A stretch of 64,000 nucleotides of DNA from Pyrus communis (Eukaryota > Streptophyta > Magnoliopsida > Rosales > Rosaceae), in assembly GCF_963583255.1 (NCBI RefSeq), contig NC_084816.1:7142600-7206599 (forward strand). Direction: 5' to 3'. The notes under the pieces were generated by a model. That model was not told the origin of the DNA, made no database searches, and saw only the letters and a list, made by a program, of their open reading frames with translations. Below are positions 24,760 through 35,474 of this stretch, in pieces. The position numbers and the translations under genes are program-made. Positions within the stretch are counted from its first letter, which is position 1. Each line of letters begins with the position of its first letter.

Positions 24760-26870
24760 TTCTCACTTTAATCTTTGAGATTTGAAATTTATAGAAGTGG
24801 TGCCTGAGTTTGTTCACCATCAATTATTTTGATCATTATATGAAAACTATCTATTAAATAAGGATAAAACGATAAAAAGAACCTCAATTTTTGACAAATC
24901 ATTTTGGCGTAATGTTTATTAAATTGAGGTGGTGAAGCAGGAGGCAAAGAAAGTTGTGAGAGAAGCTAAGCTAGCGGCTTATGATGATATGTATAAGCGA
25001 CTAGATATCAAAGAAGGAGAGTTGGATATCTAAAAACTCGCTAGAGCAAGGGAAAAGAAGACAAGGGACCTAAACCAAGTGAGGTGCATCAAGGATGAGA
25101 ATGGAAATGTTATTGCTATAGAGAACGCAGTTAAAGACAGATGGAGATGTTATTTTCATAATCTTTTCAATGAAGGACATGAAAGGAGTACTTATTTGGG
25201 GGAGTTGAGTAACTCAGAAGAGTGTAGAAACTACTCATTTTACTGCCGAATTAGGAAGGAAGAAGTGGTTGTAACTTTGAAAAAGATGAAGCATAGAAAA
25301 GCAGTGGGCCTAGATGATATACCGATCGAAGTGTGGAAAGTCTTGGGAGAGACGAGTATAGCATGGCTCACATACCTTTGCAATAGGATTTTGAAAACGA
25401 AGAAGATGTCAAATGAGTGGTGAAAGAGCACTTTGGTGCCTATCTACAAGAATAAGGGTGACATACAAAATTGCATGAACTATAAGGGTATTAAGCTAAT
25501 GAGTCATACAATGAAGCTCTGGGAGAAAGTCATTGAGCATAGACTGAGCAAGAAACACGGGTTTCGACCAACCAATTCGGGTTCATGCTAGGGCACTCAA
25601 CCATGGAGGCAATCTATCTCTTACGAATATTGATGAAAAGATATAGAGATATGAAAAAGGATTTACACATGGTCTTTATAGATTTGGAAAAAGCGTATGA
25701 TAGGGTCCCAAGAGACATTCTTTGGAGGATTTTAGAGAAGAAATGAGTACGAGTAACATATATCCAAGCTATAAAGGATATGTATGATGGAGCAAAGACT
25801 TCCGTAAGAACTCATGAAGGACAAACTGAAAGCTTCCCTATAACTGTAGGGTTACATCAAGGCTCATCTTTAAGTCCGTACCTTTTTGCATTGGTAATGG
25901 ATGAATTAACGGGACATATTCAGGATGATATTCCTTGGTGTATGCTTTTCGCAGACGATATAGTGTTGATAGAGGAAACTCAGGAAGGGGTAACCTTTAG
26001 AGAGAAGTATTGGAATCTAAAGGTCTTCGCCTACGTCGATTAAAGACATAATATATGGAGTGCAAGTTCATTGCAAATGGAGGCTTAAATAAGTTAGGGG
26101 GTGAGGATAGGAGACTAGGAAGTACCAAATAAAGACCGTTTTCGCTACCTAGGATCTATCTTGCAAAAGAACGGAGAATTAGATGAAGGCCTTAACCATA
26201 AAATACAAGCTGGAAGGATGAAGTGGAAGAGTGTATCTGGCGTGTTGTGTGACCGTTGTATGCCATTGAAACTTAAGGGAAAATTTTATAGGACAACAAT
26301 AAGGTTGGCGATGCTGTATGCCACGAAATGTTGGGCGGTGAAGCATCAACACGTACATAAAATGGGTGCAGTGGAGATGAGGATACTTCATTGGATGTGT
26401 GGGCACACGAGAAAAGATAAGATTAGGAATGAGGATATCCGAGGTAAAGTAAGAGTAGCCGAAATTGAAGGAAATATGAGAGAAAATCGGTTACGGTGGT
26501 TTGGACATGTGCAATGAAGGCCTACTGACATTCTGGTTAGAAGATGCGACTACGGGACAGAGGTCTAGGGCCGAAGGGGTAGAGGAAGACCTAGAAAGAC
26601 TTTGAAAGAGACTCTAAGAAAAGACTTAGAGTACTTGGATCTAACGGAGGACATGACACAGAACCGAACGCAATGACATTCTAGGATTCATATAGCCGAC
26701 CCCACTTAGTGGAAAAAGTCTTTGTTGTTGTTGTTTATTAAATTGAGGGTAATTTTGTCATTTTATTCTTATTTAATATAATTTTTCACCGAATGACCAA
26801 AATGATTGGTGGTAAATAAACTCAGAGATCATTTCTATTCTAATACCCTGTATTTAAAAAACAAAAAAAA
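24760..26870. mobile_element. Inverted-repeat MITE split by a LINE
   Basis: 24760-24929 and 26734-26870 together resemble the foldback repeats at 62745-63016 and 63690-64000. Shared features are GAGATTTGAAAT, ATAGAAGTGGT, CACCATCAAT, TTTTGATCATT and a centre around TTTATTAAATTGAGGG. The LINE at 24930-26733 inserted exactly at this centre. Confidence 0.7.
24930..26733 (+). pseudogene. 5'-truncated RTE-type LINE, reverse transcriptase pseudogene
   Basis: Non-LTR reverse transcriptase used for target-primed retrotransposition. Visible parts: an N-terminal linker (25079-25423), LVPIYKNKGDIQNC (about 25435), the finger/palm motif [16 protein letters not shown] (about 25670-25715), GLHQGSSLSPYLFAL (25850-25900), the catalytic FADD box (about 25945) and a C-terminal thumb/zinc-like region (26161-26517). 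Several stops and frameshifts, so it is dead. The 3' end is a short (TTG)n tail, usual for plant RTE elements. A perfect 15-bp target duplication TTTATTAAATTGAGG lies at 24915-24929 and 26734-26748. The 5' end, including the endonuclease, is missing. Confidence 0.9.
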
Positions 26871-28069
26871 GGTTATATATATATGTATGTATGTGGGGTA
26901 ATTATTTTTATGTACAAGAACCTACTTTCGATATGTAAAATAGTTTCAATGTAAAATCCTTTTTGCTACAAACTATTTCAAAAACTAGCTATTTCATGTT
27001 CATATGTAATTAGAGATATTTTTAGTTTGAAGTGGAGAAGGGTGATTATATGAGTTTGGTTTGATTTTCCTCACAAAGGCCCGAGAGTTTGAGGTTGGAC
27101 TAAATGAGTAGTTTTGTCTTGTTATTTTCTCTCAAAGATGAGGTGGAGAGTTTGTAACATTAGGAGTTAATGATTTGGTGATTACTCACCACTCTAGATG
27201 TGGAGGTGGAAGTTTACTTAAGATTAAGTTGGCAAGTTTGTATTCATTAGGAATCTAAGAGTTAAATGTTTGGTGGCAATTCATCCCTCCAAAATTTGAA
27301 GAGGTGGGATTCATATCCCTTAGACTTTGGATGTGACTTTTAAATATTTGTGCACCTTGCATGATATTGATTGACTTCACATTTGTTGTTTTTCTATTGG
27401 ACCACATTTCATTGCTAAGGATTAGGACAACATTTGTTGCCTTGTTATTGGAACACATTTCATGGTGATTATTAGGTTAACATTTGGTGTGTTTTTATTG
27501 GAACACATTTTATGTTTAATGATTGGCACAACACTTGCTTTCTTTCCATTGGCACACTTGTGAAGATTCTTTGGGGAAGAAGATGTCATGCAATCGTTAT
27601 AACGGAAGGAGCAAGAACCAATGGAAGACCAGAAGAAAAGAGAGAGGAAGAAGAAGAAAAAAAAAGAAGAAAGAACAATTCCAATAAAAAGTCATTCTCC
27701 CTAGTGGATGTAGTCAATTTGGCGAACCACTTAAATCTTGTGTTGTTTATGTATTTATATTTTGGAAATCATTGCCATAAGAAGCACTACCACGAAACCA
27801 TAAAAAATATCCATTTGCTTTCCTTGAGAATGTTGTAAAATAAGAGAGACAAATCCTAGAAAATGCATGAGAGCTTACCCAACAGAATTGCTCTATGGAA
27901 CTCAAATGGGTTTATGCATCAATTTCACCTAGAGAGAGATGGAGTAAAATGGTAAAGTAATATTTCACAATTATATTGTTGTGTGTTATCAATACTTTGT
28001 TATTGGTAATATAATACAATTTTGGCTACTAACAATTTGATTAGTGCTGCATATGTTATAGAGCATATG
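26871..28069. repeat. Gene-free stretch with degenerate ~60-bp tandem repeats
   Basis: Between 27378 and 27560 about four degenerate units recur, each containing TATTGGAACACATTTCAT followed by a variant of GGATTAGGACAACATTTG. The rest is AT-rich with no recognisable gene. The ORF from 27512 is Glu/Lys-rich and shows no family resemblance. Confidence 0.5.
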
Positions 28070-28427
28070 ATTAATGATAGGGTAAATTACATTTCCCCTT
28101 ATCTGGTTTGAGGTCGATTTCAATTCCTTACAACATCTTTAAAACATTTCAATTCCTTACAACATCTTTAAAACATTTCAATTTCATACATCTGCTAGAA
28201 AATCCATTAAGTGATGATGTGGTTGCCAAATTTGTGCCACGTGGCAAAAATAATAATTTTTATGCATTTAAAATATTATAATAATTTATTCTATTTGAAA
28301 AAAAAGGAACACCCATCTTCTTCCCTGAGCACACCACATCCCACCCCACCTGACCTGCAACCCAGCGCCCCCCCCCCCCCCCCCCAAAAAAAAAAAGACA
28401 AAAAAATACAAATTAATGGTGGGAATG

Positions 28428-28722
28428 TTACCAAAAGGTTGGAATATGTCTTTGAGAGAGGAGGTGGTGACGACTAGGTCTAAACTGAAAATGATGATTG
28501 TGCCCTGGTTGTGGCCATCCGGGACGACTTTCAAGGCCGGAATGACGAACAGGCCCACACGGCCTATCTGGAGATGAGCTCGCAACCCAAAAGAAACGAA
28601 AGCAGGAAAATAGAAAGTGGCGGAGCTGATGTGGCCATCGTGAACGACAAGGCGGCGTAATGGTTGCAAATCCTGTCTTCTTGCTGCATGTGCTGCTGTC
28701 GAATCTCGCGCAACGCCCTCTC
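28428..28722 (-). pseudogene. TERMINAL EAR1-like (Mei2-type RNA-binding) gene fragment, part 1
   Basis: Minus-strand reading gives ALREIRQQHMQQEDRICNHY near 28715-28655 and, in another frame after small indels, FVIPALKVVPDGHNQGTI and IFSLDLVVTTSSLKDIFQPF near 28550-28450. The second stretch matches the start of the second RRM of plant Mei2-like proteins, and the combination fits TERMINAL EAR1-like members as I remember them. The piece carries frameshifts and a stop and continues at 50210 beyond the nested LTR element. It is a captured fragment, not a gene. Confidence 0.7.
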
Positions 28723-29866
28723 TGACACATCCGACCCGGATTGTCCACTGGGACTCCGAATTGAGATGTGATGGCTGACACCTGGAAGGTGATGAAGTCA
28801 TAAAATGTGGTGATGTGAAATATGTGAATAAATTTAAACATAAAAGTGCCTAAACACGAGAGTGCGTTGTGAGCGGGAATGACACCATTTCACACGTGAC
28901 ATCAGAGCATAAGTAAAGTATAGTAGAGTGGATTGAAAATCATACTGTTGAAGGTAATGTTCAATACCAAGATTTGCCACGAATCCTCGTCGATACGAAA
29001 ACTCTGCTACTAGAAATTGGAGGGAGAAAAACAAGAGTAAGTAGGCCTGAATATAAAGCTTTAATAAAGACCTTTTAAACGATATAACCCCTCGTTGTAA
29101 TATCTGTATAGGCTCCAGGAAATCATACTACATATAAGTATGAAATCAAATGTAAATCAATAGTAAATCCAAGAATATTCCAAATCACTACATATCGGCA
29201 ACAACAATATAAATCAAGTGCTCATCAATCTATGGTAACCCACGAGTCAGAGTTACCTAACGCAACCTGTACGACTCATAAGTCAATCCATGATAAAACC
29301 TAAGTCGAAGTTGCCTAATGCAATCTGTACGACTCATAAATCAATCCATGATAACACTTAAGTCGGAGTTGCCTAATGTAACCTGTACGACTCATATGCA
29401 ACTTGTACGATAGTGTCAGAGTTGCCTATCATTATAACCTGTACGACAAGGTCGGAGTTGCCTATCATTGTAACCTGTACGACAATGTTGGAACTGCCTA
29501 TGATTGCAACCTGTACGATAATGTCGGAGCTGCCTATCATTGCAACCTGTACGATAGTGTTAGATTTGCCTATCATTGCAACATGTACGACAATGTTGGA
29601 GTTGCCTATTATTGCAACCTGTACGACAATGTTGGAGTTGCCTATTATTGCAACCTATACGATAGTGACGGAGTTGCAAAAAACACTAATATAGTCATGC
29701 CCTAACTCAATCATTTCAAATAATACTATAAAATCACCTGAACTTACCTGTACGTCATGCGTTCACCTTAGCACTTCAAGGCATTCATAACAATTATGTG
29801 TGTGTAATATGCATATGGTTATACCATAATGCAATCTAAAACTCAACCATATCATAGTATTTTAGA

Positions 29867-29906
<40 letters not shown>
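28723..29906 (+). repeat. Partial 5' LTR of the long-LTR element
   Basis: Aligns with 56788 to about 58030 of the solo LTR. Contains the hairpin minisatellite (29230-29690) and ends in an (AT)n run (29871-29908). The 3' half of the LTR is missing here. Confidence 0.75.
29230..29690. repeat. Tandem hairpin minisatellite in the long LTR, copy 1
   Basis: About ten units of 35-60 bp with the core GTTGCCTATCATTGCAACC and GTACGAC. Each unit can fold: GTTGC pairs with GCAAC, and GTCG with CGAC outside it. The repetitive peptides it encodes on both strands are by-products of the DNA repeat. Confidence 0.8.
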
Positions 29907-29911
<5 letters not shown>

Positions 29912-30134
29912 TGGGCCCAAAATAATATTATTGGACCGAGTGTAGATTTATGTTCAGCCCAAAGCTTTTCCAAATATACTATGAGCTGCCTGGTGATCTT
30001 GGTCGTTCAGTGAAGATGGTTGAGTCATATTGCAAGAAGGAGTGATGGGTCGAAGTCTCAATAGGATAAGGGGTTCTAATGCAACATGGATTCTCGGCCG
30101 GCAATGAATACGGCCTGAAAAGAGGGGTGAGTTT

Positions 30135-30609
30135 TGTAAACACGAAAATTCTTGAAACAAGAATACGTGTACAAAAATAATATTTTATATTAATAATTTT
30201 GGGGTTACAATCTCTTTGTAATTTAGTCTTTTGATTCTATCTTCGTAAGGTGTGGGTTCGTGGATGAGTTGTTGATCCAAAGGGCCGTCAGGGCTTGATC
30301 TAAGGATGAACAGTTGATGAATGGATCTTTATGGGCCGTTGGGGCTTAATCTTGAAGAATAGTTGTTTGTTGATCCAAGGGCCATCGAGGCTTGATCTTA
30401 GGATGAACAGGTGATGAACGATGAACACTTTCTTCAAGGGCCGTTAGGGCTTGATCTCGAAGGTTAGGGGAAGTTTTTTCAAGGGGCGTCAGGGCTTGAT
30501 CTTGAAGGAGGATTTTGACGAAGAACAAAGAGGTTTTTTACTGATCCTTTGGGATTTGCTTGAGAGCTTTAGAGTTTCAAAGCTTCAAGGTTTTTGTGTG
30601 ATGTAAATT

Positions 30610-30645
<36 letters not shown>

Positions 30646-31000
30646 CGTCTCTTGATGGAGAAGCCTATTTATAGGTTTTGAGAGTGAATCACCACCATCC
30701 ATTTTTTTGGTAAAGTGAGTGGATGTTGTAGGTGAAAGAAATGGAGTTGGTAGGTGAAGTAAGTGTGTGATGTAGGTGAAATAAGTGTGTGAGGTAGGTG
30801 AAATAAGTGTGTAAGGTTGGTGAAGTAAGTGGAAGTTGTAGGTGAAATGAGTGTGTGATGTAGGTGAAATAAGTGTGTGAGGTTGGTGAAGTAAGTGGAC
30901 GTTGTAGGTGAAATGAGTGTGTGATGTAGGTGAAATGAATAAAGGTTGTAATTTTAATACATTGGTCAACATTTATTTCACTGAAATTTCAATATCTACA
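30135..31000 (-). repeat. 3' LTR of the minus-strand Tat-type gypsy element, 866 bp
   Basis: In element orientation it begins TGTAGATATTGAAATTTC (31000 downward), just after a purine-rich PPT, and ends CGTGTTTACA (30135). A TATA-like CTATAAATAGG is at about 30664-30676. A minisatellite (30716-30955) lies in U3, a T/A run at 30611-30645, and five copies of a GGCCGTCRGGGCTTGATCT motif in R-U5 (30280-30510). The last 410 bp match the partial 5' LTR at 42800-43212. Confidence 0.8.
30716..30955. repeat. Minisatellite in the Tat LTR (U3)
   Basis: About a dozen 20-22-bp units of the type GTAGGTGAAATAAGTGTGTG with variants in TAAGTGG and TTGGTGAAG. The encoded Thr-His-Phe-rich peptide on the minus strand is a by-product. 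Unit number probably varies between element copies. Confidence 0.8.
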
Positions 31001-31015
31001 AATGCCCCCACTTCA
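31001..31015 (-). other. Polypurine tract of the Tat-type element
   Basis: In element orientation TGAAGTGGGGGCATT lies immediately upstream of the 3' LTR start TGTAGATATT. This is the position and composition of the primer for plus-strand DNA synthesis in gypsy elements. Confidence 0.75.
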
Positions 31016-33315
31016 AGGCGCGTCGTATACATATGCTTGTCATGTGTAGAAGATGCGTTTTGAAGTCCCTTAATGTAGATGTCGATCTAAGGGCTGTCGA
31101 GGCTTGATCTTGAATTGGGCTGGAAATTTCTTCAAGGGCTGTCACGGCTTGATCTTGAATTCGACTGGAAGATTTTCTGGTTTCCTCCAATCGTTGATTT
31201 TCCACAGGCTTAATCTTGAACTGGGCTGGAGGGTTTTTGGTCTCCTCTGAAGGTCTAAACTTACTCCTTTTATCTGGAGTTGAATTTGATTCAAGGATGG
31301 TGAACACTTGATTTTGAATCGGACTTGTGATTTCTTCAAGGGCCATCGAGACTTGATCTTGAATGAAAATAGGACCATAAACGGTTTCAGGATTCAGACA
31401 CATGGCAGGTAAGCACGAGGTGGAAGTGATGGCTTATTTCTTTGTTCAATCTTTCCAATTCATATTGAAGAGGGTTAGGGGATGAATCAGCACGTGCAGT
31501 TGTTGCGTTTGCTGACGATCCACAAGATTGATGTTTCATTGTCACTCGCTTTATCTGTTCTCCAGGCATATGTGGTATATTATCTGGAAGTGTATCAACC
31601 GTTGAAGACGATTACTCGAGAGCAACGTTAGGTAAGCAATTAGGAAATAGGTTCCAAGCAGTCGGTTCCAGATCGGAAGGCTGATTCCGAGTGCCAGCTG
31701 ATTGCTCTCTTTCTCCTTGCCCTGCAGGTAAGAACAATGACAAAGGAAATGACATGGAGAAAACATGATATGAGATATTCTTGCTTTTGACCTTAATGAT
31801 ATGACATACTTTTGCTTTTGAGGAAGTACTGGCGATTTGATGGCGTCGCACGACGAGGCTTTGTTCTTTGGCGACAATGCCAGCGGAAAGTTGTTGAGGC
31901 TTTTCGAGTTATTTGATTAGAACAACGATGTCGAACTTGGATTTGACTTAAACTCCTTTATCTGGATTATGCGGTTTTGCAGGGGAGGGCGTCGTGCTAC
32001 AGTGATTTGTTCCAGTTTCTTGTACTGTATTCTTCTCTGCTTGTTTCTTTTTGCATAGCCGAGGTCATGTGCAACCCTTTGCCTTTAAATGGTCTTTCAG
32101 AGCATCACTTCTCAGCGATTCATCCATGCTTGGCAGTTTCAGTGTAAAGAGCTGACATCATGTCACCTGTCTTGAAGTATACGCTGGGGGAATTCGAGAC
32201 TCACCAACAATTGAAGACGAGCACTCGAGAGCAATGCTAGGTAAGCAACCAGGAAAAGGTTATGGGCAATTAGTTCCAGATCAGAAGTTTGATTTCAGGT
32301 TCCGACTGATTGCTTTCTTTCTCATTATCTTGCCGGCAAGAGCAAGGGCAAAGGAAAAGACAAGGAAAAAACATGATATGAGATACCTTTGCTTTCGCCC
32401 CTGATGATATGAGATACTTTTGCTTTCGAAGAAGTAGCGAATGAATCAGCATATATATTTGTTGTGCTTGTCTCCACATGCTTCGATCTACAGTTTCCTC
32501 CTGCCTCATCCGTTCTCCAGGCATCTGGTATCTTCTTTGGGGGTACATCAACAGTTGAAGATGAGTACTTGAGAGCAATGCTGGGTAAGTAATCAGGGAA
32601 GAGGTTCTAGGCAGTCGGTTCCAGACGGGAAGCTTGATTCCAAGTGCCGACTGATTGCTCTCTTTCTCTTTGTCTTGTAGGGAAGAACAAGAACAAAGGA
32701 AATGACATGGAAAAGGCATGCTATGAGATACTCTTGCTTTCGACTCTAATGATATGAGATACGTTTACTTTTGAAGACTTGGTTGAAAAGGTGTTTTCAG
32801 GGAAGAAGAAAACTGAGTATATTGAGAGGTTTGGTTGCAGCTGCATTCTTGGCAAGGAAGAAGAGTCAGGCGTTTTGGATGTATGCCTTGCCATGAATGT
32901 TGAATTTATATAAGGATTTTAATAGCAGGTAGTGGTGCGGGTGCGGCTTTGTCACCCACGCTTGTTGACAAAAGTGTGGTAGTTGGAATAATGAACTCCA
33001 CGCGTTTTCAACTTTGTTAGAGATCTTTGACAAAGTTGCACACGTTATCTGAAAAGTTAAGATTGCGTCTGAAAAGTTGACGAACTTTACGTAGGAAAAT
33101 CCGGCTTTTAAAATTCGAAGAGTGGTGTTTCTTCGATTTTTTTTGAATTGGTGGCTGTGATGCCTTTCCTTTTATAGAGGTATCGATCACATCCAACATG
33201 CACACTTTGAAGATTGCCCGTTCGTGAAAATCGTCTCCGGTGTATTTTTTTTTATTTTTTTATTTTTTTTTGAGATTTTACTCCATCCAGCCCTTTTCTG
33301 TTAACATCTTTGAAA
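31016..33315. repeat. Untranslated region of the Tat element with internal repeats
   Basis: Between PPT and the antisense ORF. 31081-31360 has three more copies of the GGGCTGTCGAGGCTTGATCT motif. About 270 bp is repeated three times in direct orientation (about 31555-31830, 32190-32435, 32510-32775), each with GAGAGCAA, GGTTCCA, GACTGATTGCT and ATGATATGAGATAC. No coding sequence of known type. Confidence 0.7.
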
Positions 33316-33933
33316 ATGGCTAACCCATATAACATTTGCTTAGATATGAGTCTCAGTGGTGATACAGGTGCGCCGCATTAGGGTAATATATGGTGCCTGT
33401 CTTTCTTATCTTCTAATAGTCCTCTTACAGGTGAAGACTCCGTGATGAGAGATGCAACAACGGCTACGGTAGTAGCTAAGAACCTTCTCACTCCTAAAGA
33501 TAATAAGCTGCTTTGAAGACGGTCCGATAAGTTGGCCGTTCAAGAGTCCTTAGCTCTCAGTGTTTAGTGTGCGGGCTCTGTGTCCAACATGGGCCAACGC
33601 CTACTTGCTCGAACCCGTCAAGTTGAATCATTAACGGCCGAGGTGGAAAATCTTAGATAAGAGATCAGACAGCTTAAGTGCGAGAATAGAGATTTGCATA
33701 TGCTTGTAAATAATTATTCGACAAGCATGAAGAGGAAGCTTGATCAGCTGCAAGAATTTGAAGGTCGGATTCAAAGTGACCATCAGAGGTTTGTGGCTTT
33801 CTTCCAGAGGCACCTTTTGCCTTCATCATCTAGCGTTCAACCAAGTATTGAGGCTTCGAATAATCTATCTTCAATGCCCTTCGCTCCTGGGGTTTCGCCA
33901 AGTAATGAAGCTTCACGTGAGCAACCTTTGTGA
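33316..33933 (+). pseudogene. Antisense ORF 1 of the Tat-type element (coiled-coil protein of unknown function)
   Basis: One reading frame of 206 codons from the ATG at 33316 to the stop at 33931, opposite to gag-pol. It is broken by four in-frame stops but has no frameshift. The middle and end look like a coiled coil (QVESLTAEVENL, then RQLKCENRDLHMLV and MKRKLDQLQEFEGRIQS), followed by a Ser/Pro-rich tail. Three stops (TGA, TAG, TAA) are one C-to-T change from Arg or Gln codons. Extra antisense ORFs between INT and the 3' LTR are known in Tat-lineage elements such as Grande. Function unknown. Confidence 0.7.
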
Positions 33934-34064
33934 AGGCTCCCTTCCTTTTTTTATTTTTTTTGTACGCATTTGTAATTTCTCGGAGACATCAATAGACATG
34001 CTTTATTTTATTTAGCGTATTGTGTTAAGTACAAATAAAACATATTAAGATGTGTTACTTCTTT

Positions 34065-34099
<35 letters not shown>

Positions 34100-34566
34100 A
34101 ATACTTTTGCAAGGTGGTGCCGTGCACCATCCTTCCCCTATTTTCTTCTTTTCAATAATTCTGTCGCCACCATCTCTTTTCCTTTTCTTCTTGACTTGTT
34201 AACAGTAGCTTGCACCTTTTTTTTGTGTGCGTGTACATTGTTCTGATGACGAGTATGGTAGATTGGCACTGATGGGTTCCTTGTTGCACCGTATGTGGAC
34301 CTTTATTTTATTTATTTTTATTTTATTTGCACAGTCATCTTATTACATTCTTCACTACATGCAGATTGCTGTTTGCATAGTCACCGCACCATTATTTGCA
34401 CAGTCACTGCACTTCATTTACTTCTCTGGGTTCTTTAATGGGATTCCTCGCCTGCATCCTTTTCTGCATGCGGACTCGCACAGTCACCGCATCATTATCT
34501 GCACAGTCACCGCATCATTATCTGCACAGTCGCCATATTCCATCTGCTTTTCTAGGTTCATGTACA

Positions 34567-34567
34567 C

Positions 34568-34628
<61 letters not shown>
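34567..34628. repeat. Compound (TA)n(TG)n microsatellite
   Basis: About 12 TA units run directly into about 17 TG units. The surrounding degenerate CACAGTCACCGCATCATTAT units (34375-34540) are also repeated four to five times. Confidence 0.95.
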
Positions 34629-34632
<4 letters not shown>

Positions 34633-34750
34633 GGATCGCACAATCACTGCGCAACCATTGCACAGCCGCTCTAATATTTGTTGTCTTGTGGTGAAGGAAG
34701 GAGATGAAACATCACTTGAATCAGGCAGCCCTTTATTGAAGTCAAAGTAA

Positions 34751-35167
34751 CCCAGCAACTGGTGTCTTTTTAATGCTATTTTCTCGAAGAAGTTGAGTCC
34801 ACATGTTAGAGCTCACCAGCTTGCAGCAATAAACTTGTCATTAACCCAAGTCCGATCTTCTCAGCAAGCTGCTTCGGGAGATTATCAAGCCACAGAGACT
34901 TCTTTAGCTTCCGTCCAGGTGCGTCTAGATACATTGATACGAGAGCAAAAATAGCTGGGCATCAAAGCATCACGACTTGAAAGTGTTCTCGGGGAGTAGG
35001 GAGCTACACTTTCTCAATGCCAAGAGGAGATTTCACGCCTAGAACAAGAGAAATGCATGGCTATGGAATTGCCCATCTTGTCTCCCACCGAGGTAGAGAC
35101 TTTGAAGACTTTGGAAGGTTTTCTTGAAGATCGCCTCCGTAGTTTTAGGGACATAGTTTTTAAGTAG
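34751..35167 (+). pseudogene. Antisense ORF 2 of the Tat-type element, C-terminal part
   Basis: One frame open from 34751 to the stop at 35165 except for two in-frame TAG codons. It shows a coiled-coil-like sequence (HQLAAINLSLTQVRSSQQA, VRLDTLIREQ, EEISRLEQEKCMAMELPI) and ends FLEDRLRSFRDIVFK. It is antisense to the element's pol. The N-terminal part cannot be followed upstream through the microsatellite region. Function unknown. Confidence 0.55.
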
Positions 35168-35474
35168 TGTCTTCTGGTTTTTTTGTAATCAGGCTCTGGG
35201 GCCGACTTTTTTCCTTTAAAGAAATGAAGTTTTTGCGTTCTTGAATTTGCTCTTTATTCTTCAAAGTGTTTGTGTTTTTGTTGATGATGTGACTGTACTT
35301 GAAGTTTTGAAGTTTCAAGTTGCTTATGTACCCTTGGTTGATGAGGAATCAAGTCATGACGTAGTTCAAATGAGTGATGGTTTTTTTTTTTTGATGATTT
35401 TAATGGTGATTTTGATGATGATTTTGCCGTACACAGTTTATGCTTTTGCGGGCCAGGAGCATGGTGCGTTTGTT

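Noticed and set aside
28286..28801. A 171-codon minus-strand ORF as an active gene
   Set aside because: It fuses the MULE arm, a C/A homopolymer run, a captured gene fragment and LTR sequence. Frames of the captured gene are mixed.
29230..29690. CRISPR-like array of regularly spaced repeats
   Set aside because: Plant nuclear DNA with no cas genes. The spacers are themselves repeats, and the array lies inside an LTR.
29403..29705. Repetitive Tyr/Val-rich ORFs (for example GVAYYCNLYDN units) that look like a repeat protein
   Set aside because: They arise from the hairpin minisatellite of the long LTR, are open on both strands, and the unit number differs between LTR copies.
30577..30972. Thr/His/Phe-repeat ORF on the minus strand
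   Set aside because: By-product of the U3 minisatellite plus a poly(T) run in the Tat LTR.
34227..34694. ORFs with long Tyr-Ile and Cys-Val runs
   Set aside because: They translate the (TA)n(TG)n microsatellite.
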